Assembly: GCA_030531555.1 (NCBI GenBank) | Contig: JAUNNI010000002.1 | Location: 31,159 to 95,158 of the forward strand | Source: Eubacteriales bacterium | GTDB taxonomy: Bacteria; Bacillota; Clostridia; Lachnospirales; Lachnospiraceae | Length of the DNA stretch: 64,000 nt | Reading direction: 5' to 3' | Part shown: positions 1-9,621 of the stretch, in pieces | Layout of the letters: every line of letters starts with the position of its first letter | Numbering within the stretch: position 1 is the stretch's first letter | Notes under the pieces: model-generated | Seen by the model: the letters and a program-made list of their open reading frames with translations, nothing else | Databases searched by the model: none | What the model was told of the DNA's origin: nothing | Program-made: the position numbers and the translations under genes

Positions 1-1722
1 TATAATGATCCAAAAGTATATGAAATGATCGGCCAGGGAAAAACAGAGGGCGTTTTCCAGCTGGAAAGTGCGGGAATGAAATCTTTCATGAAGGAATTAA
101 AACCGGAAAATCTGGAAGATGTCATTGCCGGAATCTCCCTCTATCGTCCGGGACCAATGGATTTTATTCCAAAATATATCAAAGGAAAGCAAAACAAAGA
201 TTCCATCGTATATTCTTGTCCGGAATTGGAAGAAATTCTTGCTCCAACTTACGGTTGTATCGTATACCAGGAACAGGTAATGCAGATTGTTATGAAGCTT
301 GCCGGTTATACTCTGGGACGAAGTGATTTAGTTCGTCGTGCCATGTCCAAAAAGAAAGCGGACGTTATGCTGAAAGAACGAGCAAACTTCGTTTATGGAA
401 ATGAAGAAGAAGGTGTGGAGGGCTGTAACAAGCGTGGTATTCCAGAAGACATCGCCAATAAGGTTTTTGATGAAATGATTGATTTTGCCAAATACGCTTT
501 CAACAAATCCCACGCAGCGGCTTATGCTGTGGTTTCTTATCAGACAGCATGGCTTCGTTGCTATTATCCGGTAGAATTCATGGCGGCACTTTTGACATCC
601 GTAATCATCAATACCAAAAAGATCACAGAATACATCAACACCTGTCGTTCCATGGGAATCTCCATCCTGCCACCAGACATCAACGAAGGAGAAGCAGGCT
701 TCTCTGTTTCTGGTGATTCCATCCGCTATGGACTTGCAGCCATCAAGAGTCTGGGAAAAGGTGTTATTACGAACATGGTTCAGGAACGAGAACGCGGCGG
801 CCGTTTCAAGAGCCTGAAGGATTTTATGGAACGTCTTACTTCCAAAGAAATCAACAAACGTACTGTGGAGAATCTGATTAAGGCCGGTGCTTTGGACAGT
901 TTAGGTGCAAGTCGCAAACAGTTCATGTATGTCTACAGTATGGTAATGGATGAAGTAAACCGTGAGAAAAAAGCCAGTATTTCTGGTCAAATGAGTCTCT
1001 TCGACTTTTTCTCAGAAGAAGAGAAAAAAGAATACGAGATTTCTTATCCGGATGTGGGAGAATATGAAGAATCCCAGAAACTGACCTTTGAAAAAGAAGT
1101 ACTTGGAATTTATGTCAGTGGGCATCCCCTTGGCAAATATATGGATTCCATTCAGAAACAGACCAATGCCAAAACCATAGATTTTGAGGCGGATGAAGAA
1201 ACCGGTCATACACATGTGGTGGATGGTGTGGATTACATTATCGGTGGAATGATTTCTGATATCACTGTGAAGTTGACCAAGAACAATCAGAACATGGCAT
1301 TTATTACTGTGGAAGATCTTTATGGCACTTTAGAGGTTATTGTTTTCCCAAGAGATTATCAAAAATATCGCGACATTATTATAGAAGATAAAGCAATTTA
1401 TATTAAAGGTCGCGCCTCCGTATCCGAGGAAAGTGGTAAATTAATTGCCGGTAAAATCATTGCCATGGATGATGTGAGAAAAGATGTCTGGATTCAAACG
1501 CCAAATATTGAGACTTACCGTGAAAAACAGGATGCACTTTTTGGTGTCATTCGTGCCCATGGTGGAGACAATAATCTGGTGATTTATTCCAAGGCAGAAA
1601 AAGCAATCAAGCGACTTCCGGCTTACCAGAATATTAGTTATTCTCAGGAAGTGGTGGAGGAACTGCAAGACATTTTTGGCAAAGAAAATGTGGTTGTGCG
1701 GGATGCAAAAATAACCTGGTAA
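1..1722 (+). CDS. dnaE: DNA polymerase III alpha subunit, 3' part
   Basis: This is the C-terminal half of the replicative DNA polymerase III alpha subunit. The reading frame is open from base 1, so the gene starts upstream of the window; about 573 of the usual roughly 1150 residues are visible. The segment EGVFQLESAGM and the following LYRPGPM region are typical of the DnaE palm/fingers. A helix-hairpin-helix region (around KAGALDSLG) and a C-terminal OB fold (GGMISDITVKLTKNN) follow, which is the DnaE order rather than that of PolC. The PHP and catalytic aspartate regions lie outside the window. A strong intrinsic terminator follows the stop. The identification rests on motif recognition and is secure. 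Confidence 0.95.
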   Translation, partial: YNDPKVYEMIGQGKTEGVFQLESAGMKSFMKELKPENLEDVIAGISLYRPGPMDFIPKYIKGKQNKDSIVYSCPELEEILAPTYGCIVYQEQVMQIVMKLAGYTLGRSDLVRRAMSKKKADVMLKERANFVYGNEEEGVEGCNKRGIPEDIANKVFDEMIDFAKYAFNKSHAAAYAVVSYQTAWLRCYYPVEFMAALLTSVIINTKKITEYINTCRSMGISILPPDINEGEAGFSVSGDSIRYGLAAIKSLGKGVITNMVQERERGGRFKSLKDFMERLTSKEINKRTVENLIKAGALDSLGASRKQFMYVYSMVMDEVNREKKASISGQMSLFDFFSEEEKKEYEISYPDVGEYEESQKLTFEKEVLGIYVSGHPLGKYMDSIQKQTNAKTIDFEADEETGHTHVVDGVDYIIGGMISDITVKLTKNNQNMAFITVEDLYGTLEVIVFPRDYQKYRDIIIEDKAIYIKGRASVSEESGKLIAGKIIAMDDVRKDVWIQTPNIETYREKQDALFGVIRAHGGDNNLVIYSKAEKAIKRLPAYQNISYSQEVVEELQDIFGKENVVVRDAKITW

Positions 1723-1769
1723 TGTGAAAACGGCCTTGGCTGGGGCTTAAAAAAAATAGAAAACGAATC

Positions 1770-1809
1770 AAAAAATCAAGGATCTTGAAGAGGATCCTTG
1801 ATTTTTTTT
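1770..1809 (+). terminator. Intrinsic terminator after dnaE
   Basis: A perfect 15-bp inverted repeat (arms ending in GGATC and starting with GATCC) closes a short loop and is followed by a run of T. It begins about 48 bases after the dnaE stop codon. Confidence 0.85.
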
Positions 1810-1830
1810 GAGAGCAAGTTCGCATAACAA

Positions 1831-1913
1831 AGAGAATGGAGCCAATGTTCGTCTGACCTGGCGGAGCCAGGAATCAGACGAAAAAAGAGATTAATTAAAA
1901 TAAGTCTGAAAGG
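1831..1913 (+). repeat. 83-bp direct repeat with internal hairpin, copy 1
   Basis: This is nearly identical to 1990-2072. Inside it, TTCGTCTGA (1848-1856) pairs with TCAGACGAA (1874-1882), and CCTGGC (1857-1862) pairs with GCCAGG (1866-1871), which gives a long hairpin with a GGA loop. It lies downstream of the dnaE terminator and contains no credible reading frame. Confidence 0.85.
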
Positions 1914-1956
1914 ATGCCAGGAAAAGACGGACGAAAGGGGGAAAACAAAGGAATTG

Positions 1957-1985
1957 GTCCGAAGTAATGGGGCCAGGAATCGGAC
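1957..1985 (+). repeat. Degenerate third copy of the hairpin repeat
   Basis: GTCCGA (1957-1962) pairs with TCGGAC (1980-1985) and the GGCCAGGAA segment of the other copies is kept. Relative to the full copies, TCTGA/TCAGA has become TCCGA/TCGGA, a paired change that preserves the stem. Confidence 0.6.
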
Positions 1986-1989
1986 GAAA

Positions 1990-2072
1990 AGAGAATGGAG
2001 CCAATGTTCGTCTGACCTGGCGGAGCCAGGAATCAGACGAAAAAGAAGATGAATTAAAATAAGTCTGAAAGG
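1990..2072 (+). repeat. 83-bp direct repeat with internal hairpin, copy 2
   Basis: This is the second copy of the repeat at 1831-1913, offset by 159 bases. The hairpin arms lie at 2007-2015 and 2033-2041. Differences between the copies are confined to the A-rich stretch after the hairpin. Confidence 0.85.
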
Positions 2073-2089
2073 TAAGACCGGAAATTAAA

Positions 2090-2164
2090 AAAGAATACCG
2101 ATGGTAGGTATGGGAGGGAATGTCAAAGTGCTTTTTCCGTACATACCTGCCATCGGTATTCTTT
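2090..2164 (-). terminator. Long-stem terminator after the DUF5684-like gene
   Basis: A 23-bp nearly perfect inverted repeat (arms 2090-2112 and 2142-2164) lies just downstream of the minus-strand gene that ends at 2203. Read on the minus strand it is followed by a T-rich tract. Read on the plus strand it could also stop transcripts arriving from dnaE. Confidence 0.7.
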
Positions 2165-2202
2165 CTATGAAAACCTAAAATCGGTCTTTTCATTAAATTT
2201 TA

Positions 2203-2688
2203 TTAGTATTCTTCTGGTCCTAAATATTCATTTTTCTCAAGTGCAAGCACCAGGAGAAAAATTGGGTTTAAGAAGATTAGGCCAAGGGTGAATCCTGTGC
2301 CGTGTCCAAATGCTTTTGATAAATGATTATTGAGCATGATGCTGATAATCATTGGAATCAAAAGGATGAGGAGACATATGAAGAGTGCAATGAGAGCGGA
2401 ATCACTTATTGCTCCATGTAAGTAGGTAATTTGAAGTCCGGCCATTAGTCCGGTTATAGTAAGTCCAATGGTTCCTACCGCTCCAAAGAAGAGCATGAGC
2501 CAGAAAGCGGCTACTCTCCATACGCGGGAATAGAGGATATAGTCACTGTAGATTGGAATGATGGCTTTCCATCCTTTTTCACCCATTTTCTGGAAGATTA
2601 ACCATCTGGCAACAATGGCGAGAATGAAAATCACACCGTTTGTTCCAAAGGAAAAGCTCGAATTGATGGTGGTTGCGTTTGATAACAT
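2203..2688 (-). CDS. Small integral membrane protein, DUF5684-like
   Basis: This 161-residue protein has four to five hydrophobic segments. The segment EKGWKAIIPIYSDYILY after the first membrane helix resembles the DUF5684 family, whose members are multi-pass membrane proteins of unknown function. A hydrophilic loop with FGHGTGF precedes the last helix, and the tail is acidic. The ATG is preceded by GGAGAA at good spacing, which supports the start. The gene may be cotranscribed with the alcohol dehydrogenase upstream of it on the same strand (gap of 32 bases), although no functional link is apparent. Family placement is from memory and moderately sure; no function is claimed. Confidence 0.7.
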   Translation of the reverse strand: MLSNATTINSSFSFGTNGVIFILAIVARWLIFQKMGEKGWKAIIPIYSDYILYSRVWRVAAFWLMLFFGAVGTIGLTITGLMAGLQITYLHGAISDSALIALFICLLILLIPMIISIMLNNHLSKAFGHGTGFTLGLIFLNPIFLLVLALEKNEYLGPEEY

Positions 2689-2720
2689 AGCTTGTTCTCC
2701 TGCTTTTTAAATTCTGAAAT

Positions 2721-3824
2721 TTATCCCTCAATTTTCAATGATGCATCATACATATATGCCACTTCTTCTGCTTTGACTGGACCCGGGAAAGCGGAAAGTT
2801 TGCCTTCGTTGGTTGCCATGGCACCAACAAATTTGTCGCGTGCTTCCTGGGTGATGCTGTAGTCTCCCAGAAGGTCTTTTAAGAAAGCAGAGAATTCTGC
2901 AACATCTTTCATGCCAAGGAGAGCAAGTACATGATCTACATCTTCTGGAACGTAACGACTGCATACTTCAAGGAAGGCAGGGAGGAAGTAACCGCAGGCT
3001 TTGCCGTGAGGTACGCCGTAGTTGTATGTCAGATCGTAGCTCATACCATGAGGAAGTCCGGTTCCTGTGTGAGTGATGGCCATACCGGAGATGGTAGAAG
3101 CCAGCATCAGCATTTCATATTGGTCGTCAGTAAGTGGGCCTTCTTCTAAAAGAAGCTTTTTCTGGTCACCCCAAAGTTTTAAGGCATATTCTGGGAACAT
3201 GCGATTATAAATATTAGATTTACTATTTAAATAGCTTTCCACACTGTGAGCAAGAGCATCCACAGCTGTGTTGATTAAAAGGTTTTTGCTGGCAGCTTTT
3301 AAGTATTTTCCATCAACCAGAGAAAGCTTTGGAAAAATCTTATATGGAATACTTTTTTTGATGCCTTTTTGATGGTTGGTAAGTACAGATACCGGTGTTG
3401 CTTCTGTTCCTGTGCCACAGGTTGTTGGGATGGCGAGGATAGGAAGATAGGAAAGATCCTTGGCATTATAAAGACATTCTTCGGTTTCCTCTGGGTTGGC
3501 CATCAGTAAGGAGATTGCTTTGGAAGCATCAATTGGGGAACCTCCACCAATTCCGATTAAATAATCTGCCCCAAAGGCTTTTCCCATGGAGGCTGCTTTG
3601 GCAACCGTTTCAACGGAAGGGTTTTCTTCCACTTCACTGAAAATCTCATAGGCTACATGGCCTTCTTTTAATATTGAAAGAACATCATCCAAAGAACCAT
3701 TTGCTTTGGCAGAATGGCGCCCTGTTACAATGAATGCTCTTTTTCCCATGGCTAAGATATCTTTTTTATGATTGAGTACACAATTTTTTTCTACATAGAT
3801 GTCACTTGGTAAGAAAAAACGCAT
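2721..3824 (-). CDS. Iron-containing (group III) alcohol dehydrogenase
   Basis: This 367-residue NAD(P)-dependent alcohol dehydrogenase carries the nucleotide-binding segment GIGGGSPIDASKA. It also has the family metal ligands: Asp and His in NTAVDALAHSVESYL, and two His in GTGLPHGMSYDL and YGVPHGKACG. The length fits the family. The substrate cannot be read from the sequence, but short-chain alcohols such as ethanol, propanol or butanol are likely. A second family member at 55752 belongs to the propanediol cluster, so this one probably serves general redox balancing. Its promoter region holds a palindrome and direct repeats (see 3853-3911), which suggests regulation. Confidence 0.88.
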   Translation of the reverse strand: MRFFLPSDIYVEKNCVLNHKKDILAMGKRAFIVTGRHSAKANGSLDDVLSILKEGHVAYEIFSEVEENPSVETVAKAASMGKAFGADYLIGIGGGSPIDASKAISLLMANPEETEECLYNAKDLSYLPILAIPTTCGTGTEATPVSVLTNHQKGIKKSIPYKIFPKLSLVDGKYLKAASKNLLINTAVDALAHSVESYLNSKSNIYNRMFPEYALKLWGDQKKLLLEEGPLTDDQYEMLMLASTISGMAITHTGTGLPHGMSYDLTYNYGVPHGKACGYFLPAFLEVCSRYVPEDVDHVLALLGMKDVAEFSAFLKDLLGDYSITQEARDKFVGAMATNEGKLSAFPGPVKAEEVAYMYDASLKIEG

Positions 3825-3852
3825 AATAATTCCTCCTGATTTTTTCTTTCAT

Positions 3853-3911
3853 AATACCATATATTTTATTGTTGTGCCATGGCAATTGTCGTATAAAAAT
3901 ACCATATATTT
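3853..3911 (-). promoter_or_regulatory. Candidate control region of the alcohol dehydrogenase
   Basis: A 14-nt motif (AATACCATATATTT) is repeated directly at 3853-3866 and 3898-3911. Between the copies lies the palindrome TGCCATGGCA (3875-3884). On the minus strand a TTGCCA (3885-3880), which overlaps the palindrome, is followed 16 bases later by TATATG, a weak sigma-A-like pair. The arrangement would suit an operator over the -35 box; the promoter call is inferred. Confidence 0.4.
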
Positions 3912-3956
3912 CCAAAAAGAAAATGTGAAAAAAGTATGTTGATTCTCTTTTTTAAC

Positions 3957-3984
3957 TTGAAACAGTATGATATTATGATATGAT
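3957..3984 (+). promoter_or_regulatory. Probable sigma-A promoter for rpe
   Basis: TTGAAA (3957-3962) and TATGAT (3979-3984) are separated by 16 bases and lie about 50 bases upstream of the rpe start. The divergent alcohol dehydrogenase lies on the other side of this gap. Confidence 0.5.
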
Positions 3985-4032
3985 GTAACTTGTACAACTA
4001 TGAAAAATTTATAATTAGTGGGGGATTGTAAT

Positions 4033-4683
4033 ATGAAGATTTTATCACCATCTATTCTTTCAGCAGATTTTGCGAATCTTGGTGCAGATGTAAAAAAAGC
4101 AGTAGAAGCAGGCGCTCAGTGGGTTCATATTGATGTTATGGATGGTATGTTCGTACCACAGATTTCTTTTGGAAATCCAGTCATCACTGCACTTCGTCCA
4201 GTGACAGATGCTGTTTTTGATGTGCATCTTATGATTGAAGATCCAGGTAGATATGTAGAAGATTTTGCTAAAATGGGTGCAGATATCATCACGGTTCATG
4301 CAGAAGCATGTACACACCTTGACCGTGTCATCCAGCAGATTAAAGCTTGTGGTAAAAAACCAGCAGTTGCAATTAATCCAGCAACTCCTTTGTCTGTTCT
4401 TGACTATGTACTTGATGATTTATATATGGTACTTGTAATGACAGTTAACCCAGGATTTGGTGGACAGTCCTACATTCCATATTGTTCTAAGAAAGTTCGC
4501 GAGCTGAAAGCAATCATCAAAGAAAGAAACCTTGAAACACTGATCCAGGTTGACGGTGGAATTAACATGAAAACAATTGATGAAGCAAGAGATGCCGGTG
4601 TTGATGTGTTTGTTGCTGGTTCCGCAGTATTTGTGGGTGATATTGAGGCGAACGCAAAAGCATTATTAGAGCGCATTCAGTAA
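4033..4683 (+). CDS. rpe: Ribulose-phosphate 3-epimerase
   Basis: The enzyme interconverts ribulose 5-phosphate and xylulose 5-phosphate in the pentose phosphate pathway. The 216-residue TIM barrel shows SPSILSADFANLG at the N terminus, WVHIDVMDGMFVP with the metal-binding His and Asp, DVHLMIEDP, VNPGFGGQ and the final VDGGI/VAGSAVF phosphate-binding region. The ATG at 4033 is chosen because GTGGGGGA just upstream is the ribosome binding site; an in-frame GTG at 4018 lies within that site. The next gene follows after 28 bases, so rpe probably heads an operon. Confidence 0.95.
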   Translation: MKILSPSILSADFANLGADVKKAVEAGAQWVHIDVMDGMFVPQISFGNPVITALRPVTDAVFDVHLMIEDPGRYVEDFAKMGADIITVHAEACTHLDRVIQQIKACGKKPAVAINPATPLSVLDYVLDDLYMVLVMTVNPGFGGQSYIPYCSKKVRELKAIIKERNLETLIQVDGGINMKTIDEARDAGVDVFVAGSAVFVGDIEANAKALLERIQ

Positions 4684-4711
4684 GTAAATTTTAGAAAGTG
4701 AGGATATCGTA

Positions 4712-5542
4712 ATGAGCGAATGTACACATGATTGCAGTTCATGCGGAGAAGATTGTGCTTCCAGAGAGATGAAACCGGAAGATTTTCTTGAAAAATTAAG
4801 TGATGGAAGTTCCGTCAAAAAAGTGATTGGTATCGTATCCGGAAAGGGTGGCGTTGGTAAATCCATGGTAACATCCCTTTTAGCATGCGCTACTATGAAA
4901 GAAGGCTATAAAACAGCAATCCTTGATGGAGATATCACAGGTCCTTCTATTCCAAAGGCATTTGGTGCAACAACTAACCTTGTTGGAACAGCAGATGGAC
5001 TGATTCTCCCTTATACTACAGATTGCGGTATTGATATCGTATCTGTCAACCTGATGCTTGCCAATGAAACAGATCCTGTTATCTGGAGAGGTCCTGTTCT
5101 TGGCGGCGTAATCAAACAGTTCTGGAGTGAAACCGTATGGGATAATATCGATTATATGTTTATCGATATGCCTCCTGGAACAGGGGATGTACCACTTACT
5201 ATCTTCCAGTCTATTCCACTGGATGGTATCGTAATTGTAGCATCTCCACAGGAACTCGTTGGAATGATCGTAGAAAAAGCAGTTAATATGGCACGTATGA
5301 TGAATATCCCTATTCTTGGTCTCGTAGAAAATATGAGCTATGTTCAGTGCCCACACTGTGATGAAAAGATCTATGTTTTCGGTGAGAGCCATATCGCAGA
5401 GATCGCTATGGAATACCATGTGCCAGTACTTGCACGTATTCCTATGGACAGTACTCTTGCAGCAGCTTGTGATGCTGGTAAGATTGAGTACCATGACAAC
5501 CATTATATGGATGACGCTATGGAAGTAATCTCCCGATTATAA
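4712..5542 (+). CDS. Mrp/ApbC-family P-loop iron-sulfur carrier
   Basis: This 276-residue P-loop ATPase belongs to the Mrp/NBP35 family, which carries and delivers Fe-S clusters. The deviant Walker A motif GKGGVGKS is at residues 44-51, DMPPGTGD lies in the centre and a CPHC pair near residue 215 could hold the bridging cluster. The N terminus has four cysteines (C4, C8, C11, C15), like eukaryotic NBP35 and many clostridial homologues, probably forming a second cluster. The gene sits between rpe and ftsH with short gaps and no obvious partner nearby. The family is certain; the client proteins are unknown. Confidence 0.9.
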   Translation: MSECTHDCSSCGEDCASREMKPEDFLEKLSDGSSVKKVIGIVSGKGGVGKSMVTSLLACATMKEGYKTAILDGDITGPSIPKAFGATTNLVGTADGLILPYTTDCGIDIVSVNLMLANETDPVIWRGPVLGGVIKQFWSETVWDNIDYMFIDMPPGTGDVPLTIFQSIPLDGIVIVASPQELVGMIVEKAVNMARMMNIPILGLVENMSYVQCPHCDEKIYVFGESHIAEIAMEYHVPVLARIPMDSTLAAACDAGKIEYHDNHYMDDAMEVISRL

Positions 5543-5554
5543 ACGGAGGTGTCA

Positions 5555-7573
5555 ATGGATAACAACAACAATAAGACAGATCCGAACAAGAAGAAGAATC
5601 TTCGGACAGCCCTTGTGATGGTTGTCATCTGTCTTGGAATTACTTTCCTTTTTACGAATATGCTTAATCGTTTCAAAAATGGAGAACAGAAGGAAATCAG
5701 TTATTCTCAGTTCCTTACCATGCTTGAGAAAAAGGAAGTAAAAAAAGTAACTTTAAATGATACAAAGCTTATGATTGAGCCAAGCAAACAGGAAAATCCT
5801 GTGTTGAAAAAGAACTATTATACCATCGTCATGAACGACTATCGTCTGGTAGAACGTTTGAAAGAAAGTGGTGTAGAGTTCGCAAAACAGGATAACAGTG
5901 GAAGCTCCATGGTAGCTTCTATGCTTCTTTCTTATGTGCTTCCTTTCGTATTGATTTACGGTGCCATGTTCTTTATCATGAGAAACCTTGGTAAAGGTGG
6001 TGGCATGATGGGAAGTGTCGGCAAGAGCAATGCCAAAGTTTATGTGGAAAAGAAAACCGGTGTAACATTTGCTGATGTTGCAGGGCAGGATGAAGCAAAA
6101 GAGTCCTTAACGGAGATGGTAGATTTTCTTCATAATCCTGGAAAATATACCAAGATTGGTGCCAAGCTTCCAAAAGGAGCCCTTCTTGTCGGTCCTCCGG
6201 GAACTGGTAAAACTTTGCTTGCCAAGGCGGTTGCCGGTGAAGCCAATGTACCATTCTTCTCTTTATCTGGTTCAGATTTTGTAGAAATGTTTGTTGGTGT
6301 AGGTGCATCCCGTGTGCGTGACCTTTTCAAACAGGCACAGAGTATGGCTCCTTGTATCATTTTTATCGACGAGGTCGATTCCATTGGTAAAAGCCGTGAC
6401 AGTCGTTACGGAGGAGGCAATGACGAGCGTGAACAGACACTGAACGCCCTTCTTGCTGAAATGGATGGTTTTGATTCCTCAAAAGGTCTCATCATTCTTG
6501 CGGCGACAAACCGCCCGGAAGTTTTGGATAAGGCTTTACTTCGTCCGGGCCGTTTTGACCGAAGAGTCATTGTAGAACGCCCAGACTTAAAAGGTCGTGT
6601 GGAAACCTTGAAGGTTCACGCGAAAAATGTCCTTATGGATGATACGGTTGACTTAGATGCTGTTGGTCTTGCAACTTCTGGTGCCGTAGGTTCCGATCTT
6701 GCAAATATGATCAATGAGGCAGCCCTTGCCGCAGTAAAAGCAGGCAGAACTGCAGTTTCCCAGAAGGATCTCATGGAAGCGGTGGAAGTTGTTTTTGCCG
6801 GAAAAGAGAAAAAAGACCGTATTCTTGGAGAAAAAGAAAAGAGTATCGTTGCATACCACGAAGTTGGTCATGCCGTTTGTATTGCAACCTGTAAAAATTC
6901 CGAACCGGTACAGAAGATTACTATCGTACCACGTACCATGGGAGCTCTTGGTTTCACCATGAGTGTTCCGGAAGAAGAGAAATACCTCATGAGTAAAGAA
7001 GAAATGCTTGATGAATTGGTAGGTCTTTTCGGTGGTCGTGCTGCAGAAGAAGTGGTATTTGGTTCTGTGACAACTGGTGCATCCAATGATATTCAGCGTG
7101 CCACATCCATTGCCCGCTCCATGATTACCATGTACGGTATGTCCGAGCGTTTTGGTCTGGTTGGTTTGGAATCCATCGAAAGCCGTTACTTAGATGGACG
7201 TTCCGTGCTCAATTGTTCGGATGCTACAGCGGCTCAGATTGATGAAGAAGTACAGCTTGTATTAAAGAATGCTTATGAACGTTCTCTGGCAATCATTCGA
7301 GAACATCGCGAGGTTCTTGATGAGATTGCTGCCTTCCTGATTGAAAAGGAAAATATCACTGGAAAAGAATTCATGGAAATTTTCAAGAAGAAGGATCAGG
7401 TGGAAGAGGAAGTTACAGAAACAGTGGATGCTGTGGATGAAATCTCTGAAACGGAGGAAACCTCTGTGGAAGAACAGAAAGAGATTCCTTTGGAAGAAAG
7501 CAAAAAAATTGCTGAAAACACAGAAGATACTGTTGAAATCGTAGTGGGAGAAAAAGAATCTACAGAAGAGTAA
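5555..7573 (+). CDS. ftsH: ATP-dependent zinc metalloprotease FtsH, paralogue 1
   Basis: This is a membrane-bound AAA+ protease of 672 residues. Two membrane helices (about 19-36 and 123-143) flank an extracytoplasmic domain. Walker A is GPPGTGKT (213-220), Walker B is IIFIDEVD, the second region of homology is [20 protein letters not shown], and the zinc site is HEVGH (435-439), so all active-site elements are present. The C-terminal 60 or so residues are strongly acidic (rich in E, V and T). The ATG at 5555 follows GGAGGT closely; the in-frame GTG at 5549 is part of that site. A second, canonical FtsH lies at 43500. A terminator follows. Confidence 0.93.
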   Translation: MDNNNNKTDPNKKKNLRTALVMVVICLGITFLFTNMLNRFKNGEQKEISYSQFLTMLEKKEVKKVTLNDTKLMIEPSKQENPVLKKNYYTIVMNDYRLVERLKESGVEFAKQDNSGSSMVASMLLSYVLPFVLIYGAMFFIMRNLGKGGGMMGSVGKSNAKVYVEKKTGVTFADVAGQDEAKESLTEMVDFLHNPGKYTKIGAKLPKGALLVGPPGTGKTLLAKAVAGEANVPFFSLSGSDFVEMFVGVGASRVRDLFKQAQSMAPCIIFIDEVDSIGKSRDSRYGGGNDEREQTLNALLAEMDGFDSSKGLIILAATNRPEVLDKALLRPGRFDRRVIVERPDLKGRVETLKVHAKNVLMDDTVDLDAVGLATSGAVGSDLANMINEAALAAVKAGRTAVSQKDLMEAVEVVFAGKEKKDRILGEKEKSIVAYHEVGHAVCIATCKNSEPVQKITIVPRTMGALGFTMSVPEEEKYLMSKEEMLDELVGLFGGRAAEEVVFGSVTTGASNDIQRATSIARSMITMYGMSERFGLVGLESIESRYLDGRSVLNCSDATAAQIDEEVQLVLKNAYERSLAIIREHREVLDEIAAFLIEKENITGKEFMEIFKKKDQVEEEVTETVDAVDEISETEETSVEEQKEIPLEESKKIAENTEDTVEIVVGEKESTEE

Positions 7574-7581
7574 AATCGATT

Positions 7582-7609
7582 GGGTGTCAGCATTGCTGAC
7601 ACCCTTTTT
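7582..7609 (+). terminator. Intrinsic terminator after ftsH paralogue 1
   Basis: GGGTGTCAGC and GCTGACACCC form a perfect 10-bp stem with a 3-base loop region, followed by TTTTT. It ends the rpe-mrp-ftsH transcript. Confidence 0.9.
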
Positions 7610-7655
7610 ACATATCTAAAATATTGAATATGAAAAATAATATGGAGGAGAAGCT

Positions 7656-9518
7656 TTGTTTGATATTGAAGAAGAATTGAAGAAATTGCCTGCAAAGCCA
7701 GGAGTTTATCTCATGCATGATGCGAAAGATGAGATTATCTATGTTGGCAAGGCCCGTGTCTTAAAAAATCGAGTTCGTCAGTATTTTCAATCAGGATATA
7801 AGAGAAGTATAAAAATCGAGCATATGGTTTCTCATATTGCATATTTTGAATATATTATCTGCGATTCCGAGCTGGAAGCTCTGGTGCTCGAATGTAATCT
7901 GATAAAAGAACACCGTCCGCATTATAATACCATGTTGAAGGATGACAAAGGCTATCCTTATATCCGTGTGACAGTGCAGGAGGATTATCCCAGAATCATG
8001 TTTTGTCGCAATCTAAAAAGAGATAAGGCAAAATACTATGGTCCTTATACCAGTGCCGGTGCAGTCAAGGAAACCATTGAATTAATTCAAAAAGTCTATA
8101 AGATTCGCAATTGCAATCGTTATCTTCCAAAAGAAATTGGCAAGGACCGTCCTTGCCTTTATCATCAGATGAAACAATGTGATGCCCCTTGCCAGGGATT
8201 CATTTCCAAAGAAAATTATCGAAAAAATGTGGATCGCATGCTGGATTTTTTGCAGGGAAATGATAAGAGTATTTTGGAGGATCTTGAGAAGAAAATGATG
8301 GATGCCGCTGCAGAGCTTGAATTTGAGGAGGCAGCATCCTACCGTGATCTCATCGCAAATGTGAAGAGAATTGGGGAAAAACAAAAGATTAATGATACCA
8401 ACGGAGAAGATCGAGACATCATTGCTTTAGGCGGAGATGGGCGTGAAGCTGTGGTATCCATCTTCTTTATTCGAAATGGAAAGCTCCTGGGGCGAGACCA
8501 TTTCCATATGGCTGGAATCTCTGGCAGCGGTTATTCGGAAATTCTCACGGATTTCGTCAAGCAATTTTACATGGGTACCCCTTATATTCCAAGGGAGATT
8601 CTGACCATGGTAGAAATTCAGGAAGTGGAATTTCTGGAAAATTGGCTGAGTGAACGACGCGGTGGGAAAGTAGTTATCTCTGTTCCAAAACGAGGCACGA
8701 AGTACCAGATGATGAAAATGGCCAAAGAAAATGCAGAAAATGTCCTGATTAAAGACAGTGAAAAACTCAAACGAGAAGAAAAGCGTACCATTGGTGCAGT
8801 TCATGAGCTGGAACAGCTTTTGGGAATACGTGGCCTGAACCGAATGGAAGCTTTTGATATATCCAATACCAACGGTTTTCAGAATGTTGCTTCCATGGTT
8901 GTTTTTGAACGTGGAAAAGCAAAGAAGAGTGATTATCGAAAATTCCGCATTCAATCGGTGGAGGGACCGGATGATTATGCCTGCATGGAAGAAGCTTTGA
9001 CCAGACGTTTTCGCCATGGACTAAAAGAAAAAGAAGAACGAAAAGAAAAAGGTCTGGATGATAATCTGGGCAGCTTCACCAATTTTCCAGATATCCTCAT
9101 GATGGATGGTGGAAAAGGTCAGGTTAATATTGCAAAAAAAGTATTAGATAATCTGGGGATTGATCTGCCGGTCTGCGGTATGGTAAAAGATGATTTTCAT
9201 CGAACCAGAGGCCTGTATTTTAACAATGAAATTGTGGAATTTCCAAAGAATTCCGAGGCATTTCTCATGGTCACAAGACTGCAGGATGAAGCCCATCGAT
9301 TTGCCATCGGCTATCATAAGAGCCTTCGTGGTAAGACCCAGGTTCATTCTGTCCTTGATGATATCAAAGGAATCGGCCCGGCGAGAAGAAAAGCTCTCAT
9401 GAAGCACTATAAAGATATTGGTATGATCAAAGAGGCCTCTGTGGAAGAACTCACGCAGATTGAGGGAATTACCAAAGCGGTTGCAGAGGAGATATTTCAC
9501 TATTTCCATCGAAGTTAA
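7656..9518 (+). CDS. uvrC: Excinuclease ABC subunit C
   Basis: UvrC makes the dual incisions in nucleotide excision repair with UvrA and UvrB. The 620-residue protein starts with a GIY-YIG nuclease domain ([18 protein letters not shown]), followed by a cysteine-containing segment, a UVR motif for UvrB contact ([16 protein letters not shown]), the RNase H-like second nuclease domain ([17 protein letters not shown] to MMDGGKGQV) and tandem helix-hairpin-helix motifs at the C terminus. The TTG at 7656 is the start because GGAGGAG lies just upstream and no nearby ATG has a site. The gene follows the ftsH terminator and is about 100 bases ahead of hprK. Confidence 0.95.
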   Translation: MFDIEEELKKLPAKPGVYLMHDAKDEIIYVGKARVLKNRVRQYFQSGYKRSIKIEHMVSHIAYFEYIICDSELEALVLECNLIKEHRPHYNTMLKDDKGYPYIRVTVQEDYPRIMFCRNLKRDKAKYYGPYTSAGAVKETIELIQKVYKIRNCNRYLPKEIGKDRPCLYHQMKQCDAPCQGFISKENYRKNVDRMLDFLQGNDKSILEDLEKKMMDAAAELEFEEAASYRDLIANVKRIGEKQKINDTNGEDRDIIALGGDGREAVVSIFFIRNGKLLGRDHFHMAGISGSGYSEILTDFVKQFYMGTPYIPREILTMVEIQEVEFLENWLSERRGGKVVISVPKRGTKYQMMKMAKENAENVLIKDSEKLKREEKRTIGAVHELEQLLGIRGLNRMEAFDISNTNGFQNVASMVVFERGKAKKSDYRKFRIQSVEGPDDYACMEEALTRRFRHGLKEKEERKEKGLDDNLGSFTNFPDILMMDGGKGQVNIAKKVLDNLGIDLPVCGMVKDDFHRTRGLYFNNEIVEFPKNSEAFLMVTRLQDEAHRFAIGYHKSLRGKTQVHSVLDDIKGIGPARRKALMKHYKDIGMIKEASVEELTQIEGITKAVAEEIFHYFHRS

Positions 9519-9621
9519 AGGATTAAAAAGTTAAAACTATTAAAAGTAGATAAGATATGTTATGATGGAAGAAATATTAGAAAGTAACTGTGAATTTGTA
9601 TAGAAAAGAGGAGTATAGACG

